Assembly: GCF_964199755.1 (NCBI RefSeq)
Contig: NC_133899.1
Span: 27,259,446 to 27,323,445 of the forward strand
Direction: 5' to 3'
From: Larus michahellis
Lineage: Eukaryota; Chordata; Aves; Charadriiformes; Laridae
DNA: 64,000 nucleotides
In this document: piece by piece, positions 1 through 12,217 of the stretch
How the letters are laid out: each line of letters starts with the position of its first letter
How positions within the stretch are numbered: the first letter of the stretch is position 1
The notes under the pieces: model-generated
Databases searched by the model: none
What the model saw: only the letters and a program-made list of their open reading frames with translations
What the model was told of the DNA's origin: nothing
Made by a program: the position numbers and the translations under genes

Positions 1-3000
1 TTTCTTTGTGATTGCAGACAACATGCTGCTACAAAAAAATGTTTATTTTCTCATTGTTACTGAAAGTGGAACTTATTTTTGACATGCATGGCTATTCTTT
101 AGAGGAGGAAAAAAGAAGAGTTAAAATACGAGATCACCGCAGGATGGGGGAAGCTGTTTATCGTGAGAAGTTGGGAATGGGAAGAGGATGGCTCTTCAGA
201 TCTGCGTGCCAGCACGCCCAGGAGCGGTGAGTTGAGAGCAGGTAATAGTGGCAAGAGGCTCTGTGGCCCCCGTTCTGCAGGAGGCTGGAGCAGATGGTTG
301 GGATGGTCCCTCCCGGCCCTGTGATCTGTGCATCCGTGGGAGCTTTATGAATACGCGAAGTTCACGTGCCTCGAGTTTTGGTGGTTTTTACATTAGCTTG
401 GAATACTGCATGGTACTGGTACTGAAGCGTGTTTTCAAAGACTTAGTAATATTATACAAATTAAGTATTTGGGGCAAAAGAAGAAATATAGCTTAATATT
501 CCTAGTTTATCCTCATTAGTTCCTTTTTTCTATAAATAGTAACCATACAGCGTATATTACATTCTCTCGTGTCAGAATTTATCAGGGACGTGCTTTGGGT
601 GGGCAACTGCTGTGTGAAAAATTAAGGGTTTTGCCTCATTCTATCAACATGCTTTGGTTTCACTGTTGAATAAAAATAGATTTTTTTAAATAACAGTCAC
701 ATAAAGTAAAAAAATCCGGAACAGAGCCCTTTTTCATTTCAGAGGCGGAATCAGCGTTGTTTGATGAGACTGGAATAGATCACTTGGTAACTCTAATTAC
801 TAAGGACCATTATTACAAATGCACCCAAAAAACCTAATGAACGTTGTGGTAATGCTAATTTATATCAGCCAACTGTGAGACATCAGCCAGCTTTCCTGTG
901 CAAACATGTTGAAGGGAAGAGGGTAAAACAGAGTTACTTTCCATTCTGGAAACGCAGCGGCTGTTCCTGGGTACTGTGCAAATCCAAAGTGACTGAGACC
1001 AGACAATTGAATTTGTCTAGAAAACAGTCTGCAGTTCAGAGTTACAGTGCCTTTTTTTTTTTTTTCCCTCTTTGGGGTGGAATGTTGGGTTTGGTTTAAT
1101 GTTTGCCAGTTAAAGCAGGCTCTTTTTTTTTTTTTTTCCGAGGCCGTTTCTCCTGGCAGAACTCCGCAATGGGATCGTTGGCGCACTGAGATGATTCAGT
1201 CCAAACCAGCCATATGAACTAATCGCTTCTAAATGAGTGCCCAGCATCCATTTCCCTGGCACGTTCAAGTGCTGTGTAGTCAGGCGGGTCTGACTACCTG
1301 GAAAATTCAATCGTATTTGACCCCTGTGCTCCCAGGAGACCCTTTGCGACTCCTTGGGACACAGGAGGCTTCCCTGCTTCGATAAGGAAAGAAACTGATC
1401 CCTGAGGAGGGGTTGTAGGCAGGGATGTTGCCGTTACACTGATCTAATCTATGTATTTATTAGTTTTCTGGGGTGCACGGTTGATTTCTGGCAGCGGGGA
1501 GGCCAGTTTGTCTGGAGAGCCGAAGTGCTCGGCAGGGTGCTGATGGAGCCGGTGGAGGAGAAGATGAGCAATCACGGGCAGACAAACCCGTATTAGTCAG
1601 ATGCGCCTGCGACGAGACGTGATCGATGCCATTAGCATCACCTGGCAGAGCCCTGGGAGAAAGCGCTATTTCTGGCAGGCACCTTGATTTCTCGAGAATG
1701 GAGATGATTTATGATTAGGAAAGGCTGCCGCTGGACTGGCTCGGTGCTGGAGAAGTTAATCATTTGGTATGAGGGTACCGTGATTTGTTTGACATTCCCG
1801 ACTTGTGTTGTAAAGATTTTGTGTCGGGCGGCGTTTATGGAGGAGCGAAATGAGTCTTATTCTCATTTCACTTTATTTGTACCCCATATGGAGAGGTCTT
1901 AAAACGCCTTTGGCGGTTGAAAGCAGGTAAGGCTTTGGGGTCCCCCTGGCGCTGGCTGGCAAGGGAGCATGTGTTTGGGCAGGTAATTTTACGGATCCCC
2001 GCAGAGCAAAGGGGAAAGACATCTTGACACTGTGCTTCTGGACACAGGGGCCGTTCTCACGGCAGTAGATTATGCTCTGCTTCAGGCTGACGGAGTTTGC
2101 TCCTTCCCGAGCATCCTGCACACCATTTCCTGGGCGTGAGGGCTGGGAAGCGAGCGGAGTCCCATGGTGCTGTTAGAGGTGGGATGTGCCCTGCAAGGAG
2201 GCAACAGCCAGACCTGGTTGGGATGGTCCAACCTTTGCACCACAGAGCCACCCCGAAATGCCTCCCGCACGCTCGGTGACATTGGCCGCGGCCACAGACC
2301 CAGTCCCATGATAAAGATATTTGGTGAAATGTGGTATAACAGGGCTTCTGTACTTTTTAAGGGTCTCAAACTGGCACGGCTGGGAGGGGGAAGCGATGGT
2401 ATGCGACTTGCCTTCCTGGGCTCTGGTATCTCCAGCATGGCAGTGTGGTGAGGAGTCACTATGGCTATGATTTACTTGGAGTACAAGTTCCTTAGCATCC
2501 CTGGAAAACACTGACAGAAAAATTTCAAAACTGTTTCCTTCCCTAAAAACTGTTTGTACAAACAGGTTCACTGTACATCAAAACCCAGGGTGATTTGAAA
2601 ATGGATCTGGAGATACTTCGTATTTAACGTTGGAAAACAGTGGCACAACTGAAAGCTTCTCACCCAGAACTACAACTTTTCGATCTGATTTGCAGTGTAT
2701 CAGTATAGTGGAAAGAGGCTAGAAGGCAATGTAAATTCATTAATTAAATCCACACTCCCCTGAACAGGAAAAGACTGGGATGCTCTGTACTCTGTGTGTT
2801 TTATTTTACAGAGTCTCCGTCCAACCCCGTGCTTGAGCACGTGGTGAAGTTCATCTTTCTGCAGTTAAGAACTTTAGAACAAGCTGAACGTCAAGAGATG
2901 TACGCTGAGTGACTCACCTGCAGACTGTTGTTTAAACATTTTAACTGAATCAAGAAATCTGTCCATCCAAAATTAGAAGCAGCAGTTAAGCGTTAGCCTG

Positions 3001-3584
3001 TCCCGTCTGGGAGCCGAGCCAGGCAATGTGCAGTACAAGGCAATTAAAGCTGGTGAAAAATCCTGAACTAAGTTGACTGAGAGGCTGCTTTTGAACTTGT
3101 GAGGTGAGTGCTGACAACGTCCGCAGGTCACCTCTGATTGCCAAAGCTGGAACCATACCCACAGAGCATGCTCTGAGAGGGGAGAAAACGCTTTGATATG
3201 AGTAAGGATGAGTTTATGGGAGTGATGTACATCCCTTACAGAGAGCATGGGGAGCTAGAAGAGATCATAGAGAATGCAGGGAGTTGAAAAATGAGTGAAA
3301 ACACGTAGGTGCTTTTCTGGCACTGGGAGTCGATGGATGAATTTGGGAAGGCCGGATTTTCTCCGTTCCCACACACGCACTTGTGCTCTCATCTCCCGGC
3401 TCCCTTGGCCGGGTGACCGCAGGTCCTCAGGGTGGCTGGGGCTGATGGTGCCACCCGCACTCCAGTCCCAGTTACACAGGTAATCCCACGTGGTGGTGTT
3501 CAGCTCCGTGGACGTATGTCGATTTATCTCAGTTAAGGAAAATGGCCTGAAGGCCTATTGGAAAAGCATTATGAAAGGGCACAG
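1..3584. other. unique noncoding stretch, no gene seen
   Basis: No open frame here exceeds about 130 codons, and none has a recognisable domain. Overlapping frames at 2.08-2.57 kb on both strands come from a locally GC-rich patch and look like chance. The block at about 1.56-1.89 kb has mixed composition with few low-complexity runs and could be conserved noncoding sequence, but that cannot be judged from one sequence. Two T tracts near 1.05-1.14 kb are listed separately. No repeat family was recognised before 3.58 kb. Confidence 0.55.
1052..1137. repeat. paired poly-T tracts (T14 and T15)
   Basis: A run of 14 T (1052-1065) and a run of 15 T (1123-1137) lie about 57 bases apart, separated by ordinary sequence. 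They could be two old A-rich retrotransposon tails in minus orientation, but no element body is visible next to either. Simple slippage is the plainer reading. Confidence 0.85.
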
Positions 3585-4665
3585 ACAGCTGCTTTAGATT
3601 TGATATTTACTGAAAGAAAGGCTGCTGGAGAAACTGAAGGCAGAAAGTAATTTGTGTGATAATGACCATAAAACAATACAAAATGATGGACTTTGTTATT
3701 CTAAAGGAAGGAAGGAAGGAGAGCAATGGAATGATGATAACAGAGTTCAAAAAAGCAGACTGCAATGAAGTCAGGGAAGCAGCCGCGAGGGGCTCCCGGG
3801 AGGATATTCAAAGGCAAAACGAACTGCGGCAGAACTGGCTGTTACCGAACGAAGCTGCTTTAAAGGCACGACAACAACCTCCTCTTGCAAAGGAAAGACC
3901 GGCATTCCCGAGCCTGCTTCTCGGCCCTTGAAGGACATGGAGAAATAAAAGGAATCCTCCGGAAAACCAGAAATATGGGCAGATGACTGAGGATGAATAC
4001 AAAGGAGTAAACTTCTGCCTATAAGGATAAAATTCGAAAGCAGAAGGTGTAAAATGGACAAAGCACATAAAAGGAAAAAAGGCAGGCGTCTACAAATGCA
4101 TCAGAAATAAGAGGAAGACAAAGGCATGTATAGCCCAGGTACTGAGCAGCGAAGGGAAGCGAATGAAGGCTAAACTATTCAATGCCTTATTGTTTCCGCC
4201 TTCAGAAAAAGGTTAATTGTGACCGAACGCTTACTGCAATTAATTTTAACAAGGGGCTAACAGGGGAAGAAAACATTAAAGTATACTTAGATAAATTAGA
4301 TGTTTTCAAGCTATGGGAGACTGACAAAATCCACCCTAGAATACTTGCTGAATCGCCCCAGAAAACCCCTGAATGAGTGGTGATAATCCGTGGGGAGGTG
4401 GGGTGGGGAGGAGTGCACGGAGAGGGCCGGCGGGTGGCAAACAGCACCTCTCCCCCAAACGCACGCGGGAAATCACAGAGCTGGAAGCCTAAATTAGGCA
4501 CCTGAGAAGGTACTAGGGCAAATGATTAAATAATCAGTGTGTGGGTATGTAGAGGATATTAAGGTGATAAGAAAGAGCCAACAGGGATCCCACAAGTCAG
4601 AAGATTTTCTTCTGATCTCGGCCTCTAGACACTTGTAGAGCAATAGGTAATCGCGGTATGTGTAG
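3585..4665 (+). mobile_element. ancient CR1-like LINE remnant, ORF2 endonuclease C-terminus to RT start
   Basis: Translated fragments match the order of a CR1-clade ORF2 on the plus strand. LDLIFTE appears at about 3594 and the endonuclease-end segment (ITEFKKAD, then REDIQRQNE and ALKARQQ) in the frame at 3656-3931. The linker YKGV...YKCIRNKRKTK follows at 3998-4115, then YLDKLDVFK and DKIHPRIL at 4182-4376. After that the nucleotide text still follows the reverse-transcriptase entry region to about 4.66 kb. The reading frame shifts from 3 to 2 to 3, with internal stops (for example just after NFCL near 4022), so it cannot encode a protein. The GGAA tandem at 3705-3720 falls in the family's Lys-Glu-Gly-Arg codons and is not an independent microsatellite. 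A G-rich 20 bases at 4392-4411 does not fit the element and may be an insertion. Both ends are approximate. This type is older than the CR1 copies at 43-58 kb and recalls the CR1 lineages shared with turtles and crocodilians. Confidence 0.85.
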
Positions 4666-7380
4666 TACCTTTGTACACATATGCTATACCGCTGAAAACA
4701 TACTTCTGTTCCTATCACATATGAAAGAAATATTTTAAAATTAAAAAAAGAATGCTGTAGGTATTTTCAATTTAAATTTACATTTAGAATTCATGAAATT
4801 GGTTTGGGAAACCCTGTATTTCAGGTAATGGGAACATCTTAGCTTGGGTCTCTTTCTGTCAGGTTTATGAAATTCCTTCTGAAAACATCTTTCCGTGCAC
4901 AGGCATTGTGGCACTAGAGCCAAGAATATCTTTTGTGGTGTTGTATTTATTTGGAGCCGTTCTCACAGAGTTTTATAAGCTCTGAATCAGTGCATGCTGG
5001 AAACAGGTGAATATTGCTGTGCTTTGGTTGTGTTAGGTACTTTCCTATAGAGCCCAAATATCAAATCCTTGAGATGTATCTTGAATGCCAGTAACCAACA
5101 ACTACACTGGGGAAGAATATGCTTATACTGTAATTTTTTTTCCCTTTTGCAGAATCCCTTTAATAGAAGAGCAAGCAAGACATCTGAATTAATTTTATGT
5201 GTTATCTGAACTGCTCAAGCCTTTGAAATAACTCAGGTTGAGGTTTCAGTCAATATGAATGGAGACATTTAAAAAATCTGTGTGCTCTCCTGTCAATAAA
5301 AGATAGCAAAAGGCTAAAGAGATGAAAATAGACAGTAGATTCAGAGATGCAGCCAGTACTGAGCAACCTCCACAGGGTACAAGCCATTAGTAACTGTAAT
5401 AGACAAATTTGATATGAATTTTTAGCAGTATTGATAACTAAACACCTTTCTTGTATTCCTTTGATAAAAAATTAGAGCTTCAGCTCTCCAAAACCTAGCC
5501 TAATTTAATTTTTGTAATAGGCATATGTAAAAACTACATAATTTGAGCATTTACAAGCATCATTAATAGGAGTGACTTCTGCTGGCAAGTGGCTTCACTC
5601 CCTTATATGGTAAATGTATGTACGTATCAACATAGGGTTAAAATATGTGTTTTAATTTAAACTTTAGGTAAAATTTTAGTTAAATCAGCAAGCCTTCCAT
5701 ACATCAGAGCAGCTTGGACCTAGGGACTGTGTTGCTCTGGGACATGTGACTGGAGGCAGCCCTGGCCCACGCAGCAGAAAGCAGGGTCAGGGTTCTTGGG
5801 GACCGCTGACCTGTTCTCTTCTAGCCCAGGCGTCACCTCATCACAGTCCACCGCACGACGTGGGAATGGCCCATGCCTGATGCCAGTAGTAGAAGTCACT
5901 GAAAACCAGCCCATTAATGCATAATTTAGTGCCTGAGAAATCTTAAATTCCCTCCTTTCCCAACTCACTTTGCAAATTCTGGGTTCTCCGGAAAGGGGAG
6001 GAATCAGGATCTGTTAAACGGCAGCGAGCCGTCAGGCTTACGTGAACCGCCAGGAGTCACAGACAGCCTTCGCGACTGAGGAATGGAGAAGTGCCTCCAC
6101 GGGCAGGAATTTTAGGACCATTCAGAAAGTTCCAAACCTGGAGGAGTTTTGGATCACCACCTTTTTCTGCTGTGGGGTCATGGTGCTTTCTAAACATCAG
6201 CTGTGCAGCATGGCGTTCCTGGTGCCAAGCGGTGAGTAAGATGCCTTTTGAAAAGAAAGTCAGATGAGATGATGTTGTGCTAGTCAAGTTTGCTAGCCCT
6301 CATGCTTCACCTAGATGTAGAGGATGCTCCAGAGGTTAGCACAACGACTTGTGCCAATATACGCCTCTTGACTTGATTGGATTTGATCATTATGAGTTGT
6401 GTGAGGCTGGAACACTGGAGCGCTTTGTATACAGATGTAGTAGGGAAATTTTGATGGGGAGCTTCTGAGCAACTCGTGAGCACAGTCCTTAGCCTGGTCA
6501 GTGTTAAGTGGTAGTGCAGGGGAACTTAAATCGCCCTGGCTACTTCTTATACTCTGCACCAACATAGCAAAATACTGGGTCTAGCAATGTTGCTCTCGAT
6601 GATTTGTTTTGACTTTTTAGCAGATTTTTCAGGCTTGTAAGGAAAATGTAGCTTTGTTCCCCCCACCTCTCCTCTTATCAAAAACACTTGCCAGGTGGTG
6701 ACCTGGACTGGGGAAGGCTGGAACTTTAAACGGCCCCGACTTCAGAGAGTGCCTGGTATGCGGACGTGTGTGCCGTTTACCTCGCTCGTGGTCTTCCTGC
6801 TGTCAGCTGGGCTTCACTGTGTGAAAAACAAGTTTGGGTTCAATGATGCTTGGAAGAAAAGAGTTGTTCATGATATAGGGGTTATTAGTCATTCATCAGA
6901 GCATTAAGTCTTGTATATCTCAGTGAGGTTACCTTACTGCAATGCTTTCACCTTTCATGTTCTCCTTCATCCCTCAGGAGCCCATTCTTAAAGAACTTGA
7001 TCATCAATGCATCTCATCTTAAACTAAACTTTCGTATGAGAGGTATCTATGGAAAACACATCACTATGAAGTTATGAGAAAAGCACCTGTGTTTCCTTCA
7101 GTGGGCAATAGGCAGTGGATCACTCTAATAGTGCTGTTTGCAAATATCAAATAATAATGGAAAGTATGACAATAATGAAGTAAGTAATCAGATGAACTGT
7201 TGAGTACAGGTGCCTACGTTTACAACTCTTTCATCAAAGAGAAAATTAAGCGCTCTCAGAATATTATGGCAAATTGCTTGCTGTTATACGACTACTAATC
7301 AGGTGGAGTACATAAATGCATCAGGAAAAATCTTCTTGAGCAATTATGGCAGTAGATGATTAAGGCACAGAGCACATCAT
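4666..7380. other. AT-rich noncoding stretch, no gene seen
   Basis: Open frames are all under 90 codons and unrecognised. Sequence at 5.2-5.7 kb is AT-rich with several TAATTT/ATTAAT cores. A donor-like gtgagt follows position 6231 with a short open frame upstream (6042-6239), but no convincing acceptor was found, so no exon is called. No repeat family was recognised. Confidence 0.55.
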
Positions 7381-8560
7381 GGGACAGTGAATGGGCTCCT
7401 TTTCTCTGCCTACAGATGTAAATGCTTTTTGCAAAAACAAACAACAAAAGCCCAGAGTCGCCCGCACCTCTGCTGCAGTTTGGCTGATGGTACAGGGTAT
7501 GGGAGAACGTGACTCCCGCGTCCGGGCGGTGGTGTCAGGCAGCCTTCTCGGTGCCCCGAGGCCAGCTCTCCTCCTCGGGGGCTGGAGTTCGTGCAGGGCT
7601 TTAGGCAAATGGTCTGTTAGCAGGCGGGATGGGGAGCAGATGTGGCATTACCTCACCTCACTGGCACCCTTCCGTGTGACACCGCTCCCGACGCGCGGGT
7701 GCAGCCCAGAAGAGTCTGTGCTGCCAGCCAAGCCCCAGAGAGCAGAATGTGGGGCCATGCTCCGGCACCTTTTCCGCATGCGCTGCCTCTCCAGCCACCC
7801 TGGGGCACAGAGAGGGCCCGTATGGCTGCTCCTAGTGCCCCACCGGCTCCTGGCTACTGTCGGGGGATCCCCAGTGGACATGGGCCGTGAGCACACCAGT
7901 GCCTAGAGCTGGGTTTATCCACCTCAACAGCTTCCCAGGGAAAACAGCATGGCTACTGCATCATCTCCTGCCTTTCCCCTCCTCCCACGGCTTTCAGAGA
8001 CAATGTGCTTTCCTACCTGCGCTTTCCAGCATCTCAGGCAGCTGGGCAAGCCCTGCATTTTCTGCTTGCTTCCTCCGTGTCTTCTGGAGCTTCTTCGAGA
8101 GGCACCGAGGCCACCTCCTGAGTTAGTACAGGAGGCCTCCAGCCGGGCTCCTGCCTCTCAGCCTAGACTTGCCGCTTACTGGGACCGCTGCAGACAAGCC
8201 TCGGGCTGTGGTTGGCTCTTCTGAGTCTTTCAGCCGAGTTCTTCACGTGGTAAGGGTTTGAGAGCGAGCTTTGCCTTGGAAAGCAAGCCGCCGAAGGCCA
8301 CTCTGGTGCTGCGAGGTGGGGGCTCAGCCTGGGGACTGACGTGGCCGTCCCTCGCATCCTCGTCTCCGAGGGGAAGCCGGGCTGCCCTGGCAGGATGGAG
8401 CAAGCTGTTGCCCACACTCCTCCTCCCCCCAAAATGCTCTCACCTACCGATAAAACATGTGATAAAACCGGTCTCTTGGCAGGGCCCCTTCTGCAAGATG
8501 GCTTCCTGGGTCCCTTATCTACGAGCTGAGGAGGAAGAAATAATTTAGTGTTACAGGATG
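7381..8560. other. GC-rich block with overlapping chance ORFs
   Basis: This block is clearly richer in G, C and CpG than its flanks, so stop codons are scarce on both strands. Frames of up to 171 codons (plus strand, 7391-7906) overlap frames on the other strand. None shows a domain, signal peptide or codon bias. It could be a weak CpG-rich regulatory or exonic segment. I see nothing that proves a gene. Confidence 0.5.
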
Positions 8561-8565
8561 CAACT

Positions 8566-8599
8566 GTCGATCTCGACTACAACACCGAGCACGTGCTCG
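8566..8599. promoter_or_regulatory. 14-bp perfect palindrome with E-box core
   Basis: CGAGCACGTGCTCG at 8586-8599 is fully self-complementary and is centred on CACGTG. That is the core bound by bHLH factors of the USF, MYC/MAX and CLOCK/BMAL1 type (established knowledge). A second small inverted repeat, GTCGA-TC-TCGAC, lies just upstream at 8566-8577. Binding in vivo is inference. Confidence 0.4.
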
Positions 8600-10740
8600 T
8601 GCTGAATCAAAGGACAATTTTGGAGGAGTGCTGTGCTGTGCCGGGCTCCTGCGGGCAGCGGAGCTGGTATGAGGTTTCTGGTAAGGTGCTTTCAGCACGG
8701 CAGGGTTGCTGTGCAGAGTTCGTGATAGCATTTCCCAAACCCAGCGTATTAATTGCAGGGATGCGAAGTAGGAAATAGCTAACTGCTGTGTCAGTGCCTC
8801 GTGTCACGTTTGAATCCCCGATCAGCAAGCAAAACCTGCTGTTTGCTATTTAGAGACTAAAAATAGCGTATGCCTCCAAGGCATGGAAAGTATCCTTTCA
8901 TTTAAGCGGCACATATGCATCCTTTCAGTTTATCATGGCACCAGTGTTATCAAGTAAACATCCTTCCATGTTTTGCCTTACTGACTGAGCTTTCTCTTGC
9001 CCAAGCCCTTTCCTCACGTTGCACCGTAGCAAAGATCCTTGTGTTGTGAGAGCATGCAGGCTCTCCGGCAGCCTCCGTGAGGCACGATTAGTATGGCAAG
9101 CCGTACAAAAAAAAGGAACTGGGTTTTTGGTATCTCAGGACAGAAGATAATATAATCCCATTATAAAAAAAATGGTATCTTCATCTGTTCTTCTCTGCTA
9201 GCTTCCAATTCTCTGTTACTGGGCTTTGCAAATCCTTCGTATTTCCTTTCATTTAATTTCTGGCGAGTTTGGGATTGTGAAGCTATTCCTGTGCTGACTC
9301 TTGAATAGCAGATGTACTAATATCTGCATGTATTCACTTAATCCATGCATAAAAAAGCAAACTGCTGCCTTTTTTTTTTTTATTGTGTGCTAGTCCACAG
9401 TGATGTAGATCCTGTCAGCCACTGCTTCACACACGTGGCTCACGGTGGAAAAGAGCAGGAGCCCGGACAGAGAGCTGTTGAGTGGTCTTAGCCTTTGGGT
9501 TGTGTCTTGCAGGGGATGGAGTCGGGGCATCTGACTGGTTCGCTGGAAAAGGGGCGGTGGAAGTCTGGAAAGGTGACTAAGTATGTCCTGGATGGGAAAG
9601 TCAATTCTGCAGGTTAACCTTCCCAAAAATCATGATGCGCTGGGAGGGCAGAGCCCTACCTCGAGGTTTGCTTTCCAAAGGGTGTGGGAAGCATCTCCCT
9701 CTTAGCCCCCGACTGCACAGCAAGTTCTCCTAACGCTGCCTTCAACGTGTCTCTGCTTGCTCCTGCACAGCAGTCACCGTGTGAAGGAGGCACTGGCGTG
9801 GAGACATGCTGCCTGTAGGGCTCTGGGGCTGCTAACATGTACCCTGAACCTTCCCCTGCCGTTAAGGTCCATAGCACAAAGCTTTCCAAAACCTTGGCAA
9901 GCAACCCCTTCCCTCCCCTTGCCCCTCTGCGTACAGGGACCTCACTGAGGGCGCTCCTCAGGAATCAGTCTTGCTCTTTGCCCCCGACGAGGATGAATGT
10001 CAGTAACAGACGCGCGGATGGATGAAGGTGCCCACAGGCTGCCTCCCCCAGCGCTCCCAGTAAGCAGGCAGAGGGGCTCGGCTCTGCCAGGACCCCGACT
10101 CCCTGAAAGGGGGATGGAGGAGCCTCGGCCAGCCCGACCCGGCAGCGTGCACCTGTTTGTGGGGCTACCGCAAATACCCGGGCGGTGTGAAAAGCCGAGC
10201 TTCAGAAACAGCCCCCCAGGCGCTCAGTGGAGTCGGTGGGCAGTACTTCGCAGGGCTGCTCCTCTGATTCTTAGCAATAAACATCTGCAGTGCTCTGACT
10301 ATGCTGCCAAACAGTTACGTTAGGGAGACGCTTATCAGTCCAATGTATTTTAAGGCTGAGCGCGGCAGCGTGCTGAGAGCCCAGCGCACCCCTGCAATTT
10401 ATGAGAGCGCTTTCCCTGGGCACGTTATCCCCCACAGTCCTGCCGCTGGCTTCCCCGGGGGACCACTTCTGTGCTGGAAGGTTTGCAAATCTACATCTTA
10501 ATTTGATACCAGCTGCTAGCGATATAGCTTTGACACCCCTATATCATTCCTCCTCTTAGGCTACGAGCTGCATCTCACAGGCACTTAAAAGTTTCTCTAA
10601 ACGTATTCAGGGAAAAAATAGATCTGATTATATAATATTTGTTAGACCATGAGGGGTGTTAGTAATCTTCAGGGTTTTGCGCCTCACAAGGAAGATGGTT
10701 GCTGCTGTAATTTCTACATCTTGTATTTTTAGAAGCGGGA
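8600..10740. other. noncoding stretch, no gene seen
   Basis: 8.8-9.4 kb is AT-rich with short A/T runs (T12 near 9370). 9.4-10.5 kb is mixed to GC-rich with overlapping frames of up to 108 codons on the plus strand (9997-10323). No domain, splice pattern or repeat family was recognised. Confidence 0.5.
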
Positions 10741-11060
10741 AGCTCGGCGCTTGTGCGGCTGCGCTGCAGAGGAGGAGCCGGAGACCTCCCCGGGGCTCTC
10801 CTGCACCACGGGAACAGAAGGTTCCTCTGGCTGCAGCCCAGCGGTCGGGGATCCCAGTTATCCAGCACCTCCCGTCTGGAGCTGGCACGTCTCAGGAGGA
10901 TGCGGGTGGAATTGTTAGCCGTTCCTGGAGCCTGCGAGAGCGCCGCCGTGCTCAGGTGAGCGAGCGGGAGGGCATGGCAGCAGGCATCTGACGTGGGTGC
11001 ATCAGGCCGTGCACCCGGCTGCCGCTGCCACAGGGGCTTCTCCCGCCAGCATTGCTCTGG
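10741..11060. promoter_or_regulatory. small CpG-rich block with a good 5' splice site
   Basis: I count 23 CpG dinucleotides in the 300 bases 10741-11040, against a sparse flank. This approaches CpG-island density over a short span. On the plus strand it contains CAG|GTGAGC with the cut after 10955, a near-consensus splice donor. This is the arrangement of a CpG-associated first exon, possibly of a noncoding RNA. Open frames run through on both strands (plus 10656-10991, minus 10659-11282) but resemble no protein family, which is expected where stops are rare. Without transcript data, promoter or exon status is inference. Confidence 0.35.
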
Positions 11061-11917
11061 GCGCCTGCAGGAGCCCAGCAAGAGAAACAGAAAACTTGCC
11101 CTCGGAAGGGAAATTTGTAATCTGCTCACATCCTTGCAAAATGATAACCCACAAACACCAGCAAACCCACTGGCTCCACAGATTAATCTGTTTGCTTCTT
11201 GCGCTAAAGCTACTAAATTGAAAGAGACAACTAGGAAAATCTGCCTGTAGTTATTCACGAGCACAACACATGTAACTCTCAATGATTTCCATCACTAATA
11301 TTCGTGCTCTTACGCTTCCCCTGCACCCAGTGTCACCCATCGTTAACGCTGCGCCTGTGCGCACACCTGCCCAGTTACCAGTGTCTGTGCTGGTCTGTAA
11401 CTGGGACAGTCTCTGCACGAGCAAAGGGCAGGCTCACCAGAGCTGTGCACGTTCCTTTGCAGGGTAAAAACTCAGAATATGTGCTTTTGGAACCCGGAAA
11501 ACATCCAGGCTCCTAAATGAGTCATCTTCTGCCCCTTCCCCACTGCAAAAAGGCTCAAGTGTTGGACTGCAGAAATAGCCTCTGTCTGCTGTTTGAGATG
11601 TGCGGGGCATACCCAAAACTTGCTGTTATTCTAAAATAAGCACACCATTGTATTCCGCACATAACCAAAGGATCCCTCTGTGCACCGATATGGTGATATT
11701 ATTCAAAAATGGTTCGTAAAGCCAAACATGGCCTTGCAGCCAGCGTGGTGTACAGCTGTTGGTGTTACAGTTCTCACACACACTTTTGAAAAGTGTCCTT
11801 TCTGGGACAATATTGACGAGCTATAAACTTGCCTTACGTTGGAAGACTAAACAGGCTCACTCTAGTTTACCCAGTGAAAAAAGTGGTTTCACCCCTACCT
11901 GAGTACTTGCGGGGGGG
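11061..11917. other. noncoding stretch, no gene seen
   Basis: Mixed composition with open frames under 90 codons. Nothing recognised before the CR1 fragment that follows. Confidence 0.55.
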
Positions 11918-12217
11918 AAGCCGGGGAGGGACTCTTTATGAGGGAGTGGAGCAGTAGGACAAGGGGTGATGGCTTTAAACTGGAAGAGGGGAGATTCAGA
12001 CTAGATCTAAGAAAGAAATGTTTTACGCTGAGGGTGGTGAGCCCCTGGCCCAGCTTTCCCAGAGAGGTGGGAGATGCCCCATCCCTGGAGGTGTTCAAGG
12101 TCAGGTTGGACGGGGCTCTGAGCAACCTGGGCTGGTGGGAGGTGTCCCAGCTCATGGCAGGGGGGTTGGACTAGACGGGCTTTAAAGGTCCCTTCCCACC
12201 CAAATTATTTTATGATT
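11918..12217 (+). mobile_element. CR1 LINE 3' end, 5'-truncated
   Basis: The last ~300 bases of an avian CR1 element in plus orientation. Visible landmarks in order are the 'ggggagggactctttat' segment, 'gatggctttaaactggaaga', 'gggtggtgagcccctggccc', 'ccctggaggtgttcaaggtc', 'ggttggactaga' and a 3' end reading into ATTTTATGATT, a decayed CR1 octamer. There is no poly(A) tail, as expected for this family. The minus-strand frame over it (11895-12155) is only the reverse complement of LINE 3' sequence and is not a gene. It is more diverged than the copies at 43-58 kb. Confidence 0.93.

Noticed and set aside
295-2229. 15-mer TGGTTGGGATGGTCC present at 295-309 and 2215-2229
   Set aside because: About two exact 15-mer coincidences are expected in 64 kb, and similarity does not extend beyond it.
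3705-3720. (GGAA)4 microsatellite
   Set aside because: It is part of the CR1 ORF2 coding text at that position and not an independent repeat.
4612-4630. 5S rRNA-like 'ctgatctcgg' snippet
   Set aside because: Only about ten bases match, and the surroundings follow the CR1 remnant, not 5S.
7391-7906. 171-codon plus-strand open frame
   Set aside because: GC-rich block open on both strands, with no family signature, signal peptide or splice support.
8809-8822. tRNA B-box-like 'gtttgaatccc'
   Set aside because: No A box at the right distance and no cloverleaf can be folded around it.
10659-11282. 207-codon minus-strand open frame
   Set aside because: It overlaps open plus-strand frames in a CpG-rich block, has no domain, and its length is explained by low stop frequency.
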